Of a DNA stretch of 64,000 bases, positions 8,351-16,950 are shown piece after piece (the stretch's first letter is position 1; each line of letters starts with the position of its first letter). The position numbers and the translations under genes are program-made. Under the pieces are notes generated by a model. The model worked only from the letters and a program-made list of their open reading frames with translations, searched no databases and had not been told where the DNA came from. Source of the DNA: Streptomyces albicerus (GTDB lineage Bacteria; Actinomycetota; Actinomycetes; Streptomycetales; Streptomycetaceae); contig NZ_VWMY01000032.1 of the NCBI RefSeq assembly GCF_008905045.1, forward strand, positions 1-64,000, given 5' to 3'.

Positions 8351-9382
8351 TCAGGCGAGGCGGGCGAGGTGTTCGGGCCGCACAGGGTGGGCGAAGGGGC
8401 GGCCGAGGGCGTACGACTCGACCTCGGCCAGCGCCAGGTCGGCGAGGCGGCGCAGTTCCCCGCCCTTGGAGCCGGCGATGTGCGGGGTGACGAGGGCGCC
8501 CGGGCAGTCCCACAGCGGTGAGTCGGCGGGCAGCACCTCCGGCTCGGTGACGTCGAGGATCGCGTGGAGCCGCCCGGACACCACCTCGTCGGTGAGGGCG
8601 TCCTGGTCGACGACGGCACCGCGCGCGGTGTTGATGAGTGTGCCGCCCGTCCGGAGCCGGGCCAGCATCGCGCGGCTGACCAGGCCGCGGGTCTCGGGGA
8701 GCAGCGGTGTGTGCACGCTGACGGTGTCGCTGACCGCGAACAGCTCCGGAAGGGAGGCCGACTGCGCCCCGAGCTCGCGTGCCTCGGCGTCGGTGACGTA
8801 CGGATCGTGGAGCAGCACCGTCAGATCGTGCGGGCGGAGCAGGTCGATGACGCGGCGTCCGATGACCGAGGCGCTCAGGATGCCCACGGTCCTGCGGTAG
8901 TTGCCGGCGTCGGGGTGGCGTTCGTTCCAGTCGATGCGGCGGCGCTCGGTGCCGTAGACCCGGGCGATGTCGAGGACGCGTTTGTTGGCGAGCAGGATCA
9001 TGGCGAGCGTGTACTCGGCGACCGGCACGGCGTTGGCCGCGGCGGCGGAGGACACCGCGATGCCGCGCTCCCAGCACGCGGCGGTGATGTGGTGGCGTAC
9101 GGTTCCGGCGGTGTGCACGATGGCGCGCAGCCGGGGCGCTGCGTCCAGTACCGCCGCGTCGATGGGCGGGCAGCCCCAGCCGGTGACGAGCAACTCGGCG
9201 TCGGCGAGCGCGTGGTACGCGGTGGGGGTGGTGAGATCGTCCAGGACGAGCTGCGGGTCGATGTCGGTGAGGGCGGCCAGCCGGGCCCGTACGTCCGTGT
9301 CGAGGACCTGCTCAGCGGTCCTGCGTGCCATGGCGAGCACGGCGCGCGGGCGTGGACGGGGCCGGAGGCCGGGGTGGGTCAC
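8351..9382 (-). CDS. D-isomer-specific 2-hydroxyacid dehydrogenase
   Basis: The product is 343 residues, with a GTG start behind GGAG. The NAD-binding domain begins TVGILSASVIGRRVIDLL, where the usual GxGxxG is changed to GxxxxxxxG, a variant I associate with a distinct subfamily. The catalytic Arg (NTARGAVVDQ), Glu (DVTEPEVLP) and His (TPHIAGS) are all present. The reaction is reversible NAD(P)-dependent reduction of a 2-keto acid; the substrate is unknown. It sits between the permease gene and the GH154 gene with short gaps, so it probably handles an acid derived from the imported sugar, such as a uronate or aldonate. Confidence 0.85.
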   Translation of the reverse strand: MTHPGLRPRPRPRAVLAMARRTAEQVLDTDVRARLAALTDIDPQLVLDDLTTPTAYHALADAELLVTGWGCPPIDAAVLDAAPRLRAIVHTAGTVRHHITAACWERGIAVSSAAAANAVPVAEYTLAMILLANKRVLDIARVYGTERRRIDWNERHPDAGNYRRTVGILSASVIGRRVIDLLRPHDLTVLLHDPYVTDAEARELGAQSASLPELFAVSDTVSVHTPLLPETRGLVSRAMLARLRTGGTLINTARGAVVDQDALTDEVVSGRLHAILDVTEPEVLPADSPLWDCPGALVTPHIAGSKGGELRRLADLALAEVESYALGRPFAHPVRPEHLARLA

Positions 9383-9419
9383 GTGACGCTCCTACGGGTC
9401 AACTGGGGCTCCTTGCACA

Positions 9420-10334
9420 TCACTTGACGCTCCCGGCGGTCAGACCGGACTTCCAGTAGCGCTGGAGAGTGACGAACGCGACGATCAGCGGCACGACGGC
9501 GAGCAGCGAGCCGATGACGACGAGCGGGTAGTACTCGGGCGAGACGGTGGCGGAGCTGTTCCAGGTGTAGAGCCCGAGGCTCAGCGGATACAAGTGCTGG
9601 TCGGAGAGCATGACCATGGGCAGGAAGAAGTTGTTCCAGATGGCGGTGAGCTGGAAGAGGAAGACGGTGACGAAGCCGGGGCCGAGCATGCGCAGGCTGA
9701 CGCGTACGTACGTCTGCAGTTCGCCGGCTCCGTCCACGCGGGACGCCTCCAGCACCTCGTTGGGTACGTAGCCGCTGCTGAGCAGGCGGGCGAGGTAGAC
9801 GCCGAAGGGGTTGAACAGGACGGGGATGAAGACCGCCCAGAAGGTGTTGACGATGCCGATCTCGGAGGCCACGAGGTAGAGCGGAAGGGCCAGCACGGTC
9901 TGCGGAACCATGACGCCGGTGAGGACGAGACCGAACAGCTTCTCCTTGTGCCGGAACTCGTACTTGTCGAAGGCGTACCCGGCGGACACGCTGATGAGGG
10001 AACCGACCAGGGCGCCGACGACCGCGTACAGCAGGCTGTTGAGGTACCACTCGCCGTAGAGGCCGCCGTCCATGGCGAAGAGGTCGGAGAGGTTGCGGGA
10101 GAGGGAGAAGTCGCCGAGGGAGAAGATGTCGCTGCCGAAGAGGGCGTCGGCGTTCTTGGTGGACGCGAACAGCAGCCACAGGGCGGGCAGCATGGTGTAG
10201 AGGGCGGCGATCAGCACGACGGCGTTGGCGAAGCCGCGGCTGGTCAGTGCGGACGCGCCGAAGGGGCGGCCGAGCGGCTTGGTCGGCGGCCCGCCGGATG
10301 GGGGCGCGGGGGTCGTGGGGGTCGTCGTGGTCAT
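9420..10334 (-). CDS. Carbohydrate ABC transporter permease (MalG type)
   Basis: The product is 304 residues with six membrane segments after a Pro/Thr-rich cytoplasmic start. The EAA loop that docks the ATPase is clear: EVLEASRVDGAGELQTYVRV. The ATG at 10334 overlaps the stop of the upstream permease in an ATGA arrangement, so the two are translationally coupled. With the MalF-type partner it forms the channel of a CUT1 sugar importer. No ATPase gene is in the operon; Streptomyces CUT1 systems commonly share a genome-encoded MsiK ATPase. Confidence 0.92.
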   Translation of the reverse strand: MTTTTPTTPAPPSGGPPTKPLGRPFGASALTSRGFANAVVLIAALYTMLPALWLLFASTKNADALFGSDIFSLGDFSLSRNLSDLFAMDGGLYGEWYLNSLLYAVVGALVGSLISVSAGYAFDKYEFRHKEKLFGLVLTGVMVPQTVLALPLYLVASEIGIVNTFWAVFIPVLFNPFGVYLARLLSSGYVPNEVLEASRVDGAGELQTYVRVSLRMLGPGFVTVFLFQLTAIWNNFFLPMVMLSDQHLYPLSLGLYTWNSSATVSPEYYPLVVIGSLLAVVPLIVAFVTLQRYWKSGLTAGSVK

Positions 10335-11299
10335 GTCGCGCTCCGTTCGCGGCGGCCGGCCCATCGAGTTACCGCGAACGACAGGGCGCAGGTGACGACG
10401 AGAAGGATGACGGAGGCCGCGGAGGCGAGTCCGTAGTTGTTGCGTCGGAAGGCCGCGTCGTAGATGTACATGTTCGGTGTGAAGCGGGAGTTGACCATCG
10501 GCGTCGCCTGGTTCATCAGCATGGGCTCGGTGAACAGCTGCAGCGCGCCGATGAGGGAGAACATGCACACCATGAGGACGGATCCCCGGATGATGGGGAT
10601 CTTGACCTGGAGCGCGGTGCGCACGCTTCCCGCCCCGTCGATCCGGGCCGCTTCCAGGACCTCCCGCGGCAGCGCCTGGAGCGCGGCGTAGAAGATCACC
10701 ATGTTGTAGCCGAGGCCGCTCCACAGGGCGATGTTGACGATCGACGGGAGCACGGTGTGCAGGCCCAGGAAGTCGATGGTGATGTCGGCCTGGGCGAAGA
10801 GCTTGATGACCGGACTGAGCCCCGGTGTGTAGAGGTACAGCCAGATGACCGCTGCGATGATGCCGGGCACGGCGTGCGGCAGGTAGAGCAGCATCTGCGC
10901 GGTGCGCCGCAGCCGGATCAGTCCGGAGTCGAGCAGCAGGGCGAGGCTCAGGGCGCCGGCGGCCACGAGCGGAACGAAGATCACGCAGTACAGGGCGATG
11001 GAGCCGAACCCGGAGAGGAAGCTCGGGTCCTCCAGCACGGCGAGATAACTGCGCAGTCCGGTGAAGATGGTGCGGCCGCCGCCGAAGCCGAGGCCGTCGT
11101 GGTCCTCGGAGAAGAAGCTGAGGTAGACGGCATAGCCGACGGGGACGAGGAACACAGCGACGAGCAGCGCCGTGAACGGGGCGAGGAGCGTGACGTAGGC
11201 GAGCCGCTGCTGTCGGCGTCCGGCCCTGCGGGCGCGGTCGGGCGCTGCCGGTGGCGGTGTGGTCCCCGTCCGTTTTCTGGAAGTCATCACTGTGCTCAC
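10331..11299 (-). CDS. Carbohydrate ABC transporter permease (MalF type)
   Basis: The product is 322 residues. I chose the GTG at 11299, which has GAGGTG five bases upstream; an ATG four codons later is less well placed. There is a basic N-terminus (RARRAGRRQQR), six membrane segments, and the EAA loop EVLEAARIDGAGSVRTALQV. It is the first permease of the CUT1 importer and precedes the MalG-type gene with a 4-base overlap. The binding-protein gene lies 85 bases upstream. Confidence 0.92.
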   Translation of the reverse strand: MSTVMTSRKRTGTTPPPAAPDRARRAGRRQQRLAYVTLLAPFTALLVAVFLVPVGYAVYLSFFSEDHDGLGFGGGRTIFTGLRSYLAVLEDPSFLSGFGSIALYCVIFVPLVAAGALSLALLLDSGLIRLRRTAQMLLYLPHAVPGIIAAVIWLYLYTPGLSPVIKLFAQADITIDFLGLHTVLPSIVNIALWSGLGYNMVIFYAALQALPREVLEAARIDGAGSVRTALQVKIPIIRGSVLMVCMFSLIGALQLFTEPMLMNQATPMVNSRFTPNMYIYDAAFRRNNYGLASAASVILLVVTCALSFAVTRWAGRRERSAT

Positions 11300-11384
11300 G
11301 GATGCACCTCGGCTCCAACCTGATGTGCGGCTCTGAGAGGGCTCTAAAGGGGTGGTGCGCGGCGTGGTGTGACGCGGCGGCCGG

Positions 11385-12722
11385 TCAGCGGGTGGTGACG
11401 GACAGACCGAGGCTCTTCAAGTCGGGCAGGGTTTTGCTCTGCGCTTCGCGGAGGGCCTCCAGGATGGTGCCGCTGCCGACACCGGCCCGCGCGAGCCCGT
11501 CGTCGCCGGAGCTGATCGTCGAGACCATGCGCGGCCCCCACTTCCATCGGGTGGAGATCAGCTCGGCCTGCTTCTGGAAGAGACTGAAGATGTCCTGGCC
11601 CGAGTAGTAGCTGGTGTCCATCTCCTTGCGGGCGACCGGGACCAGGTCGGGCACGGTCGGATACGCGCTGCTGACACCGCTGGAGAGCTTGGCGCGCAGG
11701 GCGTCCGGGCTGGTGACCATCCAGGTGATGAACTCCAGGGCTTCCTCGGGGTGCTTGCTGTCCTTGGTCACCATGAAGGTCGAGCCGCCCTGGGTGCCGA
11801 GCGACGGCTTGCTCGGGTCCCACTGCGGGGAGGGTGCGATGGCCCATTTGCCCTTGCCTCCCGGCGTGGACGCCATCATCGAGCCCGCGGCCCAGGCGCC
11901 CGCCAGCCAGCCGGCCGTCTCACCGCTCTGCAGATGCGCCCGCCACTGCTGGCTGGACGAAGGCTCGACCCGCACCAGGTCGTCGTCCACCAGTCGCTGC
12001 CAGTACGCGGCGACCTTGCGGGTGGGGGCGTCGTCCATGGAGACGCTCCAGGACTTCTCGGAGGTGTCGTACCACTGGGCGCCGGCCTGCCAGCTGAGAC
12101 CGGCCATGGCGAGCGTGCCGCCGGTGGTGAAGAAGCTGGCGATACGGGAGTCGGGCCGGGCCTTCTTCAGCTTGCGGGCCGAACTCTCGAACTCCGCCCA
12201 GGTCTTGGGGACGGGGATGCCGTACTTGGTGAACAGGTCCTTGCGGTAGAGGAAGACCATCGGCTCGATGTCGACGGGCAGGGCGTAGGTGCGCCCCTCG
12301 AACGTGGTCAGGTCCATCGCCTGCGGCAGGATCTTGCGGCGCACCGAGTCGGGCAACAGGTCGGTGATGTCGCGTGGCACACCGTCGATGGCGTAACTGG
12401 GCAGCTGGGGGTACTCGATGGTGGCGACGTCAGGGGCGTTGCCCGCCCGTGCGGCATTGCTGAGCTTGGCCCAGCCGCCCTGGTCGCCCGAGGGAACCTG
12501 CTCGAAGTCGACCTTGATCCTGGTGTGGGTGCGGTTGTACTCGTCCACGACCTCCTGGCTGCCGCGCAGCGCCGACCAGAAGGTGACGTGCACCGGCCCG
12601 TCTCCGGTGCTGTCCGCCTTCCCGCCGCCGGAGCAGCCCGCCGCCAGCAGCATGGCGAAGATCGTGAGCAGTGCGGTCACGGCCGCACGTGCGTGTCTGG
12701 CTGCTGGGCGTCGACCAGTCAT
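11385..12722 (-). CDS. Sugar-binding lipoprotein of the ABC importer
   Basis: The product is 445 residues, family 1 extracellular solute-binding. A lipoprotein signal runs to LLAAGCSGG, with Cys near residue 26. The mature domain opens with VHVTFWSALRGSQEVVDEYN, carries DVATIEYPQLPSYA and the hinge motif MVFLYRKDLFTKYGIPVPKT, and ends with a helical lobe. It captures an oligosaccharide outside the membrane and delivers it to the two permeases. The ligand cannot be read, but the linked GH154 enzyme suggests a uronic-acid-containing glycan fragment. It heads the operon, and the 133 bases before it hold a candidate operator. Confidence 0.92.
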   Translation of the reverse strand: MTGRRPAARHARAAVTALLTIFAMLLAAGCSGGGKADSTGDGPVHVTFWSALRGSQEVVDEYNRTHTRIKVDFEQVPSGDQGGWAKLSNAARAGNAPDVATIEYPQLPSYAIDGVPRDITDLLPDSVRRKILPQAMDLTTFEGRTYALPVDIEPMVFLYRKDLFTKYGIPVPKTWAEFESSARKLKKARPDSRIASFFTTGGTLAMAGLSWQAGAQWYDTSEKSWSVSMDDAPTRKVAAYWQRLVDDDLVRVEPSSSQQWRAHLQSGETAGWLAGAWAAGSMMASTPGGKGKWAIAPSPQWDPSKPSLGTQGGSTFMVTKDSKHPEEALEFITWMVTSPDALRAKLSSGVSSAYPTVPDLVPVARKEMDTSYYSGQDIFSLFQKQAELISTRWKWGPRMVSTISSGDDGLARAGVGSGTILEALREAQSKTLPDLKSLGLSVTTR

Positions 12723-12780
12723 GGGCCCTCCCGCGTCGTTGCTGGGGTACGGGCATCCTGCGCGCCAGACGAAAAAGGCG

Positions 12781-12794
12781 TCAATAGATCGAAC
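12781..12794. promoter_or_regulatory. Candidate operator upstream of the sugar importer
   Basis: The sequence TCAATAGATCGAAC lies 59 bases upstream of the binding-protein start. A near copy (TCAATCGATCAAAAC) lies upstream of the regulator gene. Both are followed within about 40 bases by AAACGGCGG. The shared motif suggests one regulator acts on both promoters. Confidence 0.45.
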
Positions 12795-12855
12795 AGAGGA
12801 AACGAAATCGGTCAAACGAACAAACGGCGGAATGCCAGGCGGTTCTTGGACGGGA

Positions 12856-13944
12856 TCAGACCGCCGGCGGAACCGTGGACTCCCTGACCACCAGCGCCGG
12901 CAGCAGTTCCACATGGCGGGTGGCACCGGGCCGAAGCCCGCCCCTCGCCATGTCGAGCCGACGCAGCAGCAACTCGACCCCGGTCCGGCCGAGTTCTGCC
13001 TTGGGCGGGGCGACGGCCGTCAGCGGGACCGGCCCCATGTCGGCGACCACGTCGTTGTACGCGACCACCGAACAGCGTCCCGGCACGTCGATTCCCGCCG
13101 CCTGCAGCCGTTGCACCAGCATCAGCGCGTCCATGTCGCTGTGGATCAGCACCGCCGTCGCGCCGCTCTCCCCCACCACCTCGGCCAGGTCGACGGCCCG
13201 TGGGTCGGCGACGCGCGGATCGGGACCCGCGGTGCTGGAGCTGAGAATCACGGGGCATCCCTCGGCGAGTCCCCGGGCGGCGGTCTGCTCGGCGAACTCG
13301 GTGCGGATGACCCGTGCGGTGGGACTGTCGTCGCGCGCCGCCAGCACGATCCGCCGGTGTCCGAGGCCGACCAGATGCCCGAGCGCCAGGTGTACGCCGT
13401 ATGCGTGGTCCGAGCGCACGCAGTCCAGCGAGTAGATCCCGCCGGCCCGTGCGGGGCGCCGCTCCACCAGCACCGTGGGGACGTCCAGGGCGGCGAGCCA
13501 CGCGTGGTCCTCTTCCGCCTCCGCCCGCGTGCGCCAGTGCGGCGACAGCAGCAGCCCGCGTGCCCCGGCGTCCAGCGCCTGGCGCACCGCTTCGCGCTCC
13601 GAGCCTCCGTCCCCGGCGGCGATGTGCAGCGCCAGCCGCAGTCCGGCCTTCTCTGCGGCTTCCCGCGCGCCCTGCACAGCCTCAGTGAGGTATGTGTTGC
13701 TCTCGGGAACGACCATGGCGACGGCGTCGCCCCCGGCCTCCGCCGCCTCGGGCACCGGCCGCAGCGAACGCGCCACCCCGTGCCCCCGGCGCACCTCGCC
13801 ACGCTGAGCCAGGTCCTCGACGTCCCGACGCACGGTCACGACGGAGACGCCGAGTTCGTCGGCGAGGTCGGTGATGCGCGCGACACCCCGGCCCCGCACC
13901 ACCTCCGCGATCCGGCTCTGCCGCTTCTCCGCCGACTCCCGCAT
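12856..13944 (-). CDS. DeoR-headed LacI/GalR-type transcriptional regulator
   Basis: The product is 362 residues from the ATG at 13944, which has GGTGGGGA upstream. The N-terminus is a DeoR-type winged helix (RQSRIAEVVRGRGVARITDL then VSVVTVRRDVEDLAQRGEV), not a LacI headpiece. From about residue 75 it becomes a LacI/GalR periplasmic-binding-like effector domain: AVAMVVPES, RGLLLSP, TVLVERRP, SDHAYGVHLALGHLVGLGHR, and ATAVLIHSDMDALMLVQRLQ. It is upstream of the ABC operon on the same strand and probably represses it until a sugar inducer binds. The same motif upstream of both transcripts suggests autoregulation. Confidence 0.88.
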   Translation of the reverse strand: MRESAEKRQSRIAEVVRGRGVARITDLADELGVSVVTVRRDVEDLAQRGEVRRGHGVARSLRPVPEAAEAGGDAVAMVVPESNTYLTEAVQGAREAAEKAGLRLALHIAAGDGGSEREAVRQALDAGARGLLLSPHWRTRAEAEEDHAWLAALDVPTVLVERRPARAGGIYSLDCVRSDHAYGVHLALGHLVGLGHRRIVLAARDDSPTARVIRTEFAEQTAARGLAEGCPVILSSSTAGPDPRVADPRAVDLAEVVGESGATAVLIHSDMDALMLVQRLQAAGIDVPGRCSVVAYNDVVADMGPVPLTAVAPPKAELGRTGVELLLRRLDMARGGLRPGATRHVELLPALVVRESTVPPAV

Positions 13945-14041
13945 GTCCCCACCGCTCTCACCCACGTCGACCGCGCCGCCCGGGCGCGGCCGCACGACGG
14001 CTCGCACGATCGGGTTTCGCGCGATGAGCCCATGATAGCGA

Positions 14042-14056
14042 TCAATCGATCAAAAC
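14042..14056. promoter_or_regulatory. Candidate operator upstream of the regulator
   Basis: TCAATCGATCAAAAC lies about 100 bases upstream of the regulator start and matches the site at 12781-12794 in its core (TCAATnGATC). The GATCAATCGATC just before it is itself a short repeat of GATC. It probably serves autoregulation. Confidence 0.4.
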
Positions 14057-14282
14057 GGCGGTGAGTTCGCGGCATGCGACCGTCCACGCCCCGCGAAGCC
14101 GCGCCCCGGCCCTCCCGGCCATGTGACCGCAGCGTTCCCCATGACCAGACCCATGACCAGACCCATGAGCCGACAACCAAACGGTCCCGTGATCAAAGGC
14201 TTTGTCAGAGCCAGTTGGAGGGTGTCTTGAATCAGGGCTCGATGGGCTTGCACCGCATATCCGACCTGTAAGGTCGACACAC

Positions 14283-14687
14283 ATGACAGCAGAGTCACCG
14301 ACGCAGACTGTGCAACGCTTGTTCCCGCTGCTCGCCGAGGGGAAGAGTGCGGAGGCGGCGGCGCTGTTCGCCGACTCGGTGTCGTTCTCGATCCCGCACC
14401 CGCCGGGCATTCCGTGGGTACCGGAGGTCGACTCGGCGGAGGGCATGCGGACCTTCTTCGAGCTGCTGCAGACCCATGTGCAAGCCAAGGAGTTCGACCT
14501 CCGCCAGGTCATCGCCGAGGGCGACGATGTGGTGCTCGTCGGGCGCATGGTCTCCGAGGTCAAGAAGACGGGCCGGGACATCGACACCGCGTTCGCCCTG
14601 CACACCACGGTCCGGGACGGGCGGATCACCCGCTACCACCTCTACGAGGACAGCTACGCCGTCGCCAAGGCCTACTTCGACGACTGA
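14283..14687 (+). CDS. SnoaL-like / NTF2-fold protein
   Basis: The product is 134 residues, the usual length of an NTF2-like cone fold. Recognisable parts are the N-terminal helix VQRLFPLLAEGKSAEAAALF, the strand SVSFSIPHPPGIPW, the central strands DDVVLVGRMVSE, and the closing LHTTVRDGRITRYHLYEDSY, which is typical of SnoaL-type proteins. Members act as small isomerases, hydrolases or binding proteins on ketones, but most are uncharacterised. No membrane or signal sequence is seen. It stands alone between the sugar locus and a transposase relic. Confidence 0.8.
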   Translation: MTAESPTQTVQRLFPLLAEGKSAEAAALFADSVSFSIPHPPGIPWVPEVDSAEGMRTFFELLQTHVQAKEFDLRQVIAEGDDVVLVGRMVSEVKKTGRDIDTAFALHTTVRDGRITRYHLYEDSYAVAKAYFDD

Positions 14688-14756
14688 TCGTCCGGCGGGC
14701 TCGCTCAGCTTGCCTTTCAACCTCTGGCCTCGAACGTCGCATCGCACTAGCTCACT

Positions 14757-15110
14757 CGTCCAAAGATTCTCCGGGCAGGCGGGAGGCGTTCGACTTCGCG
14801 TCACACGTCCGGGACGACTTCTCCTCGTGCCTGACCCGGCGCGGTGGCACGCTGTTCGAGTTCACGGACAACAATGCTCGGTGAGAACGGGCCGGTGACC
14901 TCGCCAGTCGAACTGACGCTGTGGGCCGAACACCGGCGTGGACACGGCGCATTGTACGACGCCTTGAACCACTGCCGCGTCGGCGTGGCGGCCGGGATGC
15001 GGCGGGCCCTGGCCGCGTTGCCGCAGCCCAACGCCGCCGACAGGCGCCTGGTTCTGGCGGGCGACGCCTCTCCGTGGCTACGAACGGACGCGCCGACCAG
15101 CCGGGACCGT
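14757..15110 (+). pseudogene. Transposase N-terminal relic
   Basis: Two overlapping frames together give a transposase beginning. The first reads FDFASHVRDDFSSCLTRRGG and ends FEFTDNNAR with a stop at 14884. The second picks up as ENGPVTSPVELTLWAEHRRG, HGALYDALNHCRV, ALAALPQPNAADRRLVLAGD and ASPWLRTDAPTSRDR. This is the conserved start of a large Streptomyces transposase family (IS701/NF041680-like, from memory). A frameshift lies near 14880, the DDE catalytic part is missing, and no terminal repeats were found, so the element is dead. Confidence 0.6.
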
Positions 15111-15151
15111 CGCAGGCCCCACCCGCGCTCCGGGTCCTCGGTCGAGGCGGT

Positions 15152-15799
15152 TCAACGGCCCACACGGGTCAACGTCACATGCGTGACTCCGCTGGGCGAG
15201 GAGGCCGCCTCGACCTCGTAGTCCTTCTCGATGCCCTCCAGTCCGTCCCAGAGGCGTACACCTCGGCCGAGCAGGATCGGGACCACCACGATGTGCGTGT
15301 GGTCGATCAGCCCGGCGGCAAGGAAGTCGCGAATCACCGTGGGCCCTCCACCGATGCGTACGTCCTGGCCGCCAGCGGCCTCTCGGGCCGTCTCCAGCGC
15401 CTTGGCGGGCGAAGCGTCGAGGAAGTGGAACGTCGTGCCGCCCTCCATCTCGATCGACGGGCGCGGGTGATGAGTGAGAATGAAGGTCGGTGTGTGGAAC
15501 GGCGGGTTGGGCCCCCACCACCCCTTCCACTCCGGGTCCTTGTGCCATCCGGGCGGACCGAACTTCCCGGCGCCCATGATCTCCGCGCCGATCCCGGGCG
15601 CGAACTGCTGCGCGAAGGCGTCGTCGAGGCCGCCGGTTCCGCCGGGCCGGCCGATCATCTTGTGCCAGAACCCGGTGGCGAACATCCACTCGTGGAGCCT
15701 TTCGCCGGCGTGTCCGAACGGCTCGTCATGGCTCTGCCCCTCACCGGTGCCGAAGCCGTCGAGCGAGATGGAGAAGTTGTGGACGCGGGCGAGCGACAT
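15152..15799 (-). CDS. Dihydrofolate reductase family protein
   Basis: The product is 215 residues and covers a complete RibD_C-like domain: MSLARVHNFSISLDGFGTGE at the start, AEIMGAGKFGPPG in the middle, TFILTHHPRPSIEMEGGTTF, and the Gly-rich nucleotide turn QDVRIGGGPTVIRDFLAAGL followed by VVPILLGRGVRLWDGLEG. It most resembles deaminase-reductase-like proteins of unknown substrate. It lies divergent from the broken LysR gene that starts 150 bases away, the usual arrangement for a LysR regulator and its target, so expression may be altered by loss of the regulator. Confidence 0.85.
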   Translation of the reverse strand: MSLARVHNFSISLDGFGTGEGQSHDEPFGHAGERLHEWMFATGFWHKMIGRPGGTGGLDDAFAQQFAPGIGAEIMGAGKFGPPGWHKDPEWKGWWGPNPPFHTPTFILTHHPRPSIEMEGGTTFHFLDASPAKALETAREAAGGQDVRIGGGPTVIRDFLAAGLIDHTHIVVVPILLGRGVRLWDGLEGIEKDYEVEAASSPSGVTHVTLTRVGR

Positions 15800-15822
15800 G
15801 GCTGGCGTTCCCTTCCGGCTGC

Positions 15823-15861
15823 TGATCGAGCTTCGTCTCCGTCTGTTGATCGAGCTTCGTC
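15823..15861. repeat. Tandem 15-base repeat in a divergent promoter
   Basis: TGATCGAGCTTCGTC occurs twice, starting at 15823 and 15847, 24 bases apart. It lies between the DHFR-like gene and the broken LysR gene. It could be a regulator site pair or simply a duplication. Confidence 0.6.
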
Positions 15862-15952
15862 GTATCAGCTCGTCATGAAGCGATGATGGCCGTCCCGACG
15901 CCATGACGTCCAATGCCGTTTCTTCCCAGGTCGCATACACAAAACTAAATCC

Positions 15953-16782
15953 ATGCTGAACCTGACGCACCTCAAGGTGCCGGAGGCGGTCGCCCGCCAT
16001 GGATCGGCGACCGAAGCGGCGAAGGAGCTGCATTACTCCCAGCCGTCGGTCAGCCGCCACCGGAGCCAGGCTCATCCAACGAGCGGGCCGCGGTATCCGA
16101 CTCACCCCCGAAGGCAAACTCCTCGCACAACGGGCGACAGAGATCCTGGGACGAGTTGACGCCGCATCTGTCGAGCTGGCCGCCCGCGTGGGACTTCGCA
16201 CCGGACGGGTACGACTCGCCGGTTTCCAAACCGTCCTCAGCACCCTCGTACCGAGGGCCGCAGCCGAACTGTCCCGGTCGCACCCGGGAATCGAGTTGAA
16301 CCTCGTCGACGCCCACCCGGTCGAGGGCCTACAGATGCTGCGTTCCGGACACGTCGACATCGCCTTGATCTTCCGGCACGCCGACACTCCGCTGGAGGAG
16401 GAGGGATTCCGACTCACCCACCTGCTGGACGACCCCATCTACCTCGTCAGTTACCAACCCCATCAGCGTCTCGAAGACCACCGTGACTCCGCCTGGGTCG
16501 GCGGTTGCGGTCGTCGCCCAGGCGCTGGTGGCCGCCGGGATGGGTGTCGCCATCCTCAACGGACTCGCGTTGCAGGCTCACCGGGCGCCGGGCATCCACA
16601 CCACACAGCTCACCGGCAACACCCGCCGGATATACGCCGCCACGTACGGCGACCCGCCGGACCCACCCGCCACAACCGCGCTGATCGAGATCCCGACATC
16701 ACAGCCCCGGGTACCGAACCGGGACGAGGTGGGAGAGCCGATGCTGGTCAGTCGATCCAGCACGAGTGCGGATCGGCGCTGA
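15953..16782 (+). pseudogene. LysR-family regulator, broken by two frameshifts
   Basis: Three frames in order carry one LysR protein. First, from 15953, LKVPEAVARHGSATEAAKEL and HYSQPSVSRH give the helix-turn-helix. Near 16060 the frame shifts and several residues of the recognition helix are missing. The second frame carries GARLIQRAGRGIRLTPEGKL and the effector domain to LLDDPIYLVS. Near 16465 another shift and deletion leads to AVAVVAQALVAAGMGVAILN and the end. Because both the DNA-binding and effector parts are damaged, the product is almost certainly inactive. The intact gene probably controlled the divergent DHFR-like gene. Confidence 0.8.
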
Positions 16783-16950
16783 GGGGAGACAGGCGCGGCC
16801 GTACCTGACGACTGTCGAGCTCGCTGAGGATCCGGCCACCGACCAACTGGCCGAGCATGCGTCCACTGCCGTAGGGACGAGAATACGACGACCACCGAGC
16901 CGCCCAGTCCCAACGAGACCGCAGCCCATGGACGAGCCCAGGTGGGTGTC

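Noticed and set aside
6636..8900. Very long plus-strand open frame opposite the GH154 and dehydrogenase genes
   Set aside because: It is Gly/Arg/Val-rich without domains and runs antisense to two clear genes; high GC keeps the frame open.
15823..15861. 15-base tandem repeat as a possible phage attachment site
   Set aside because: No intact integrase or tRNA lies next to it, and the copies are too close together to bound an element.
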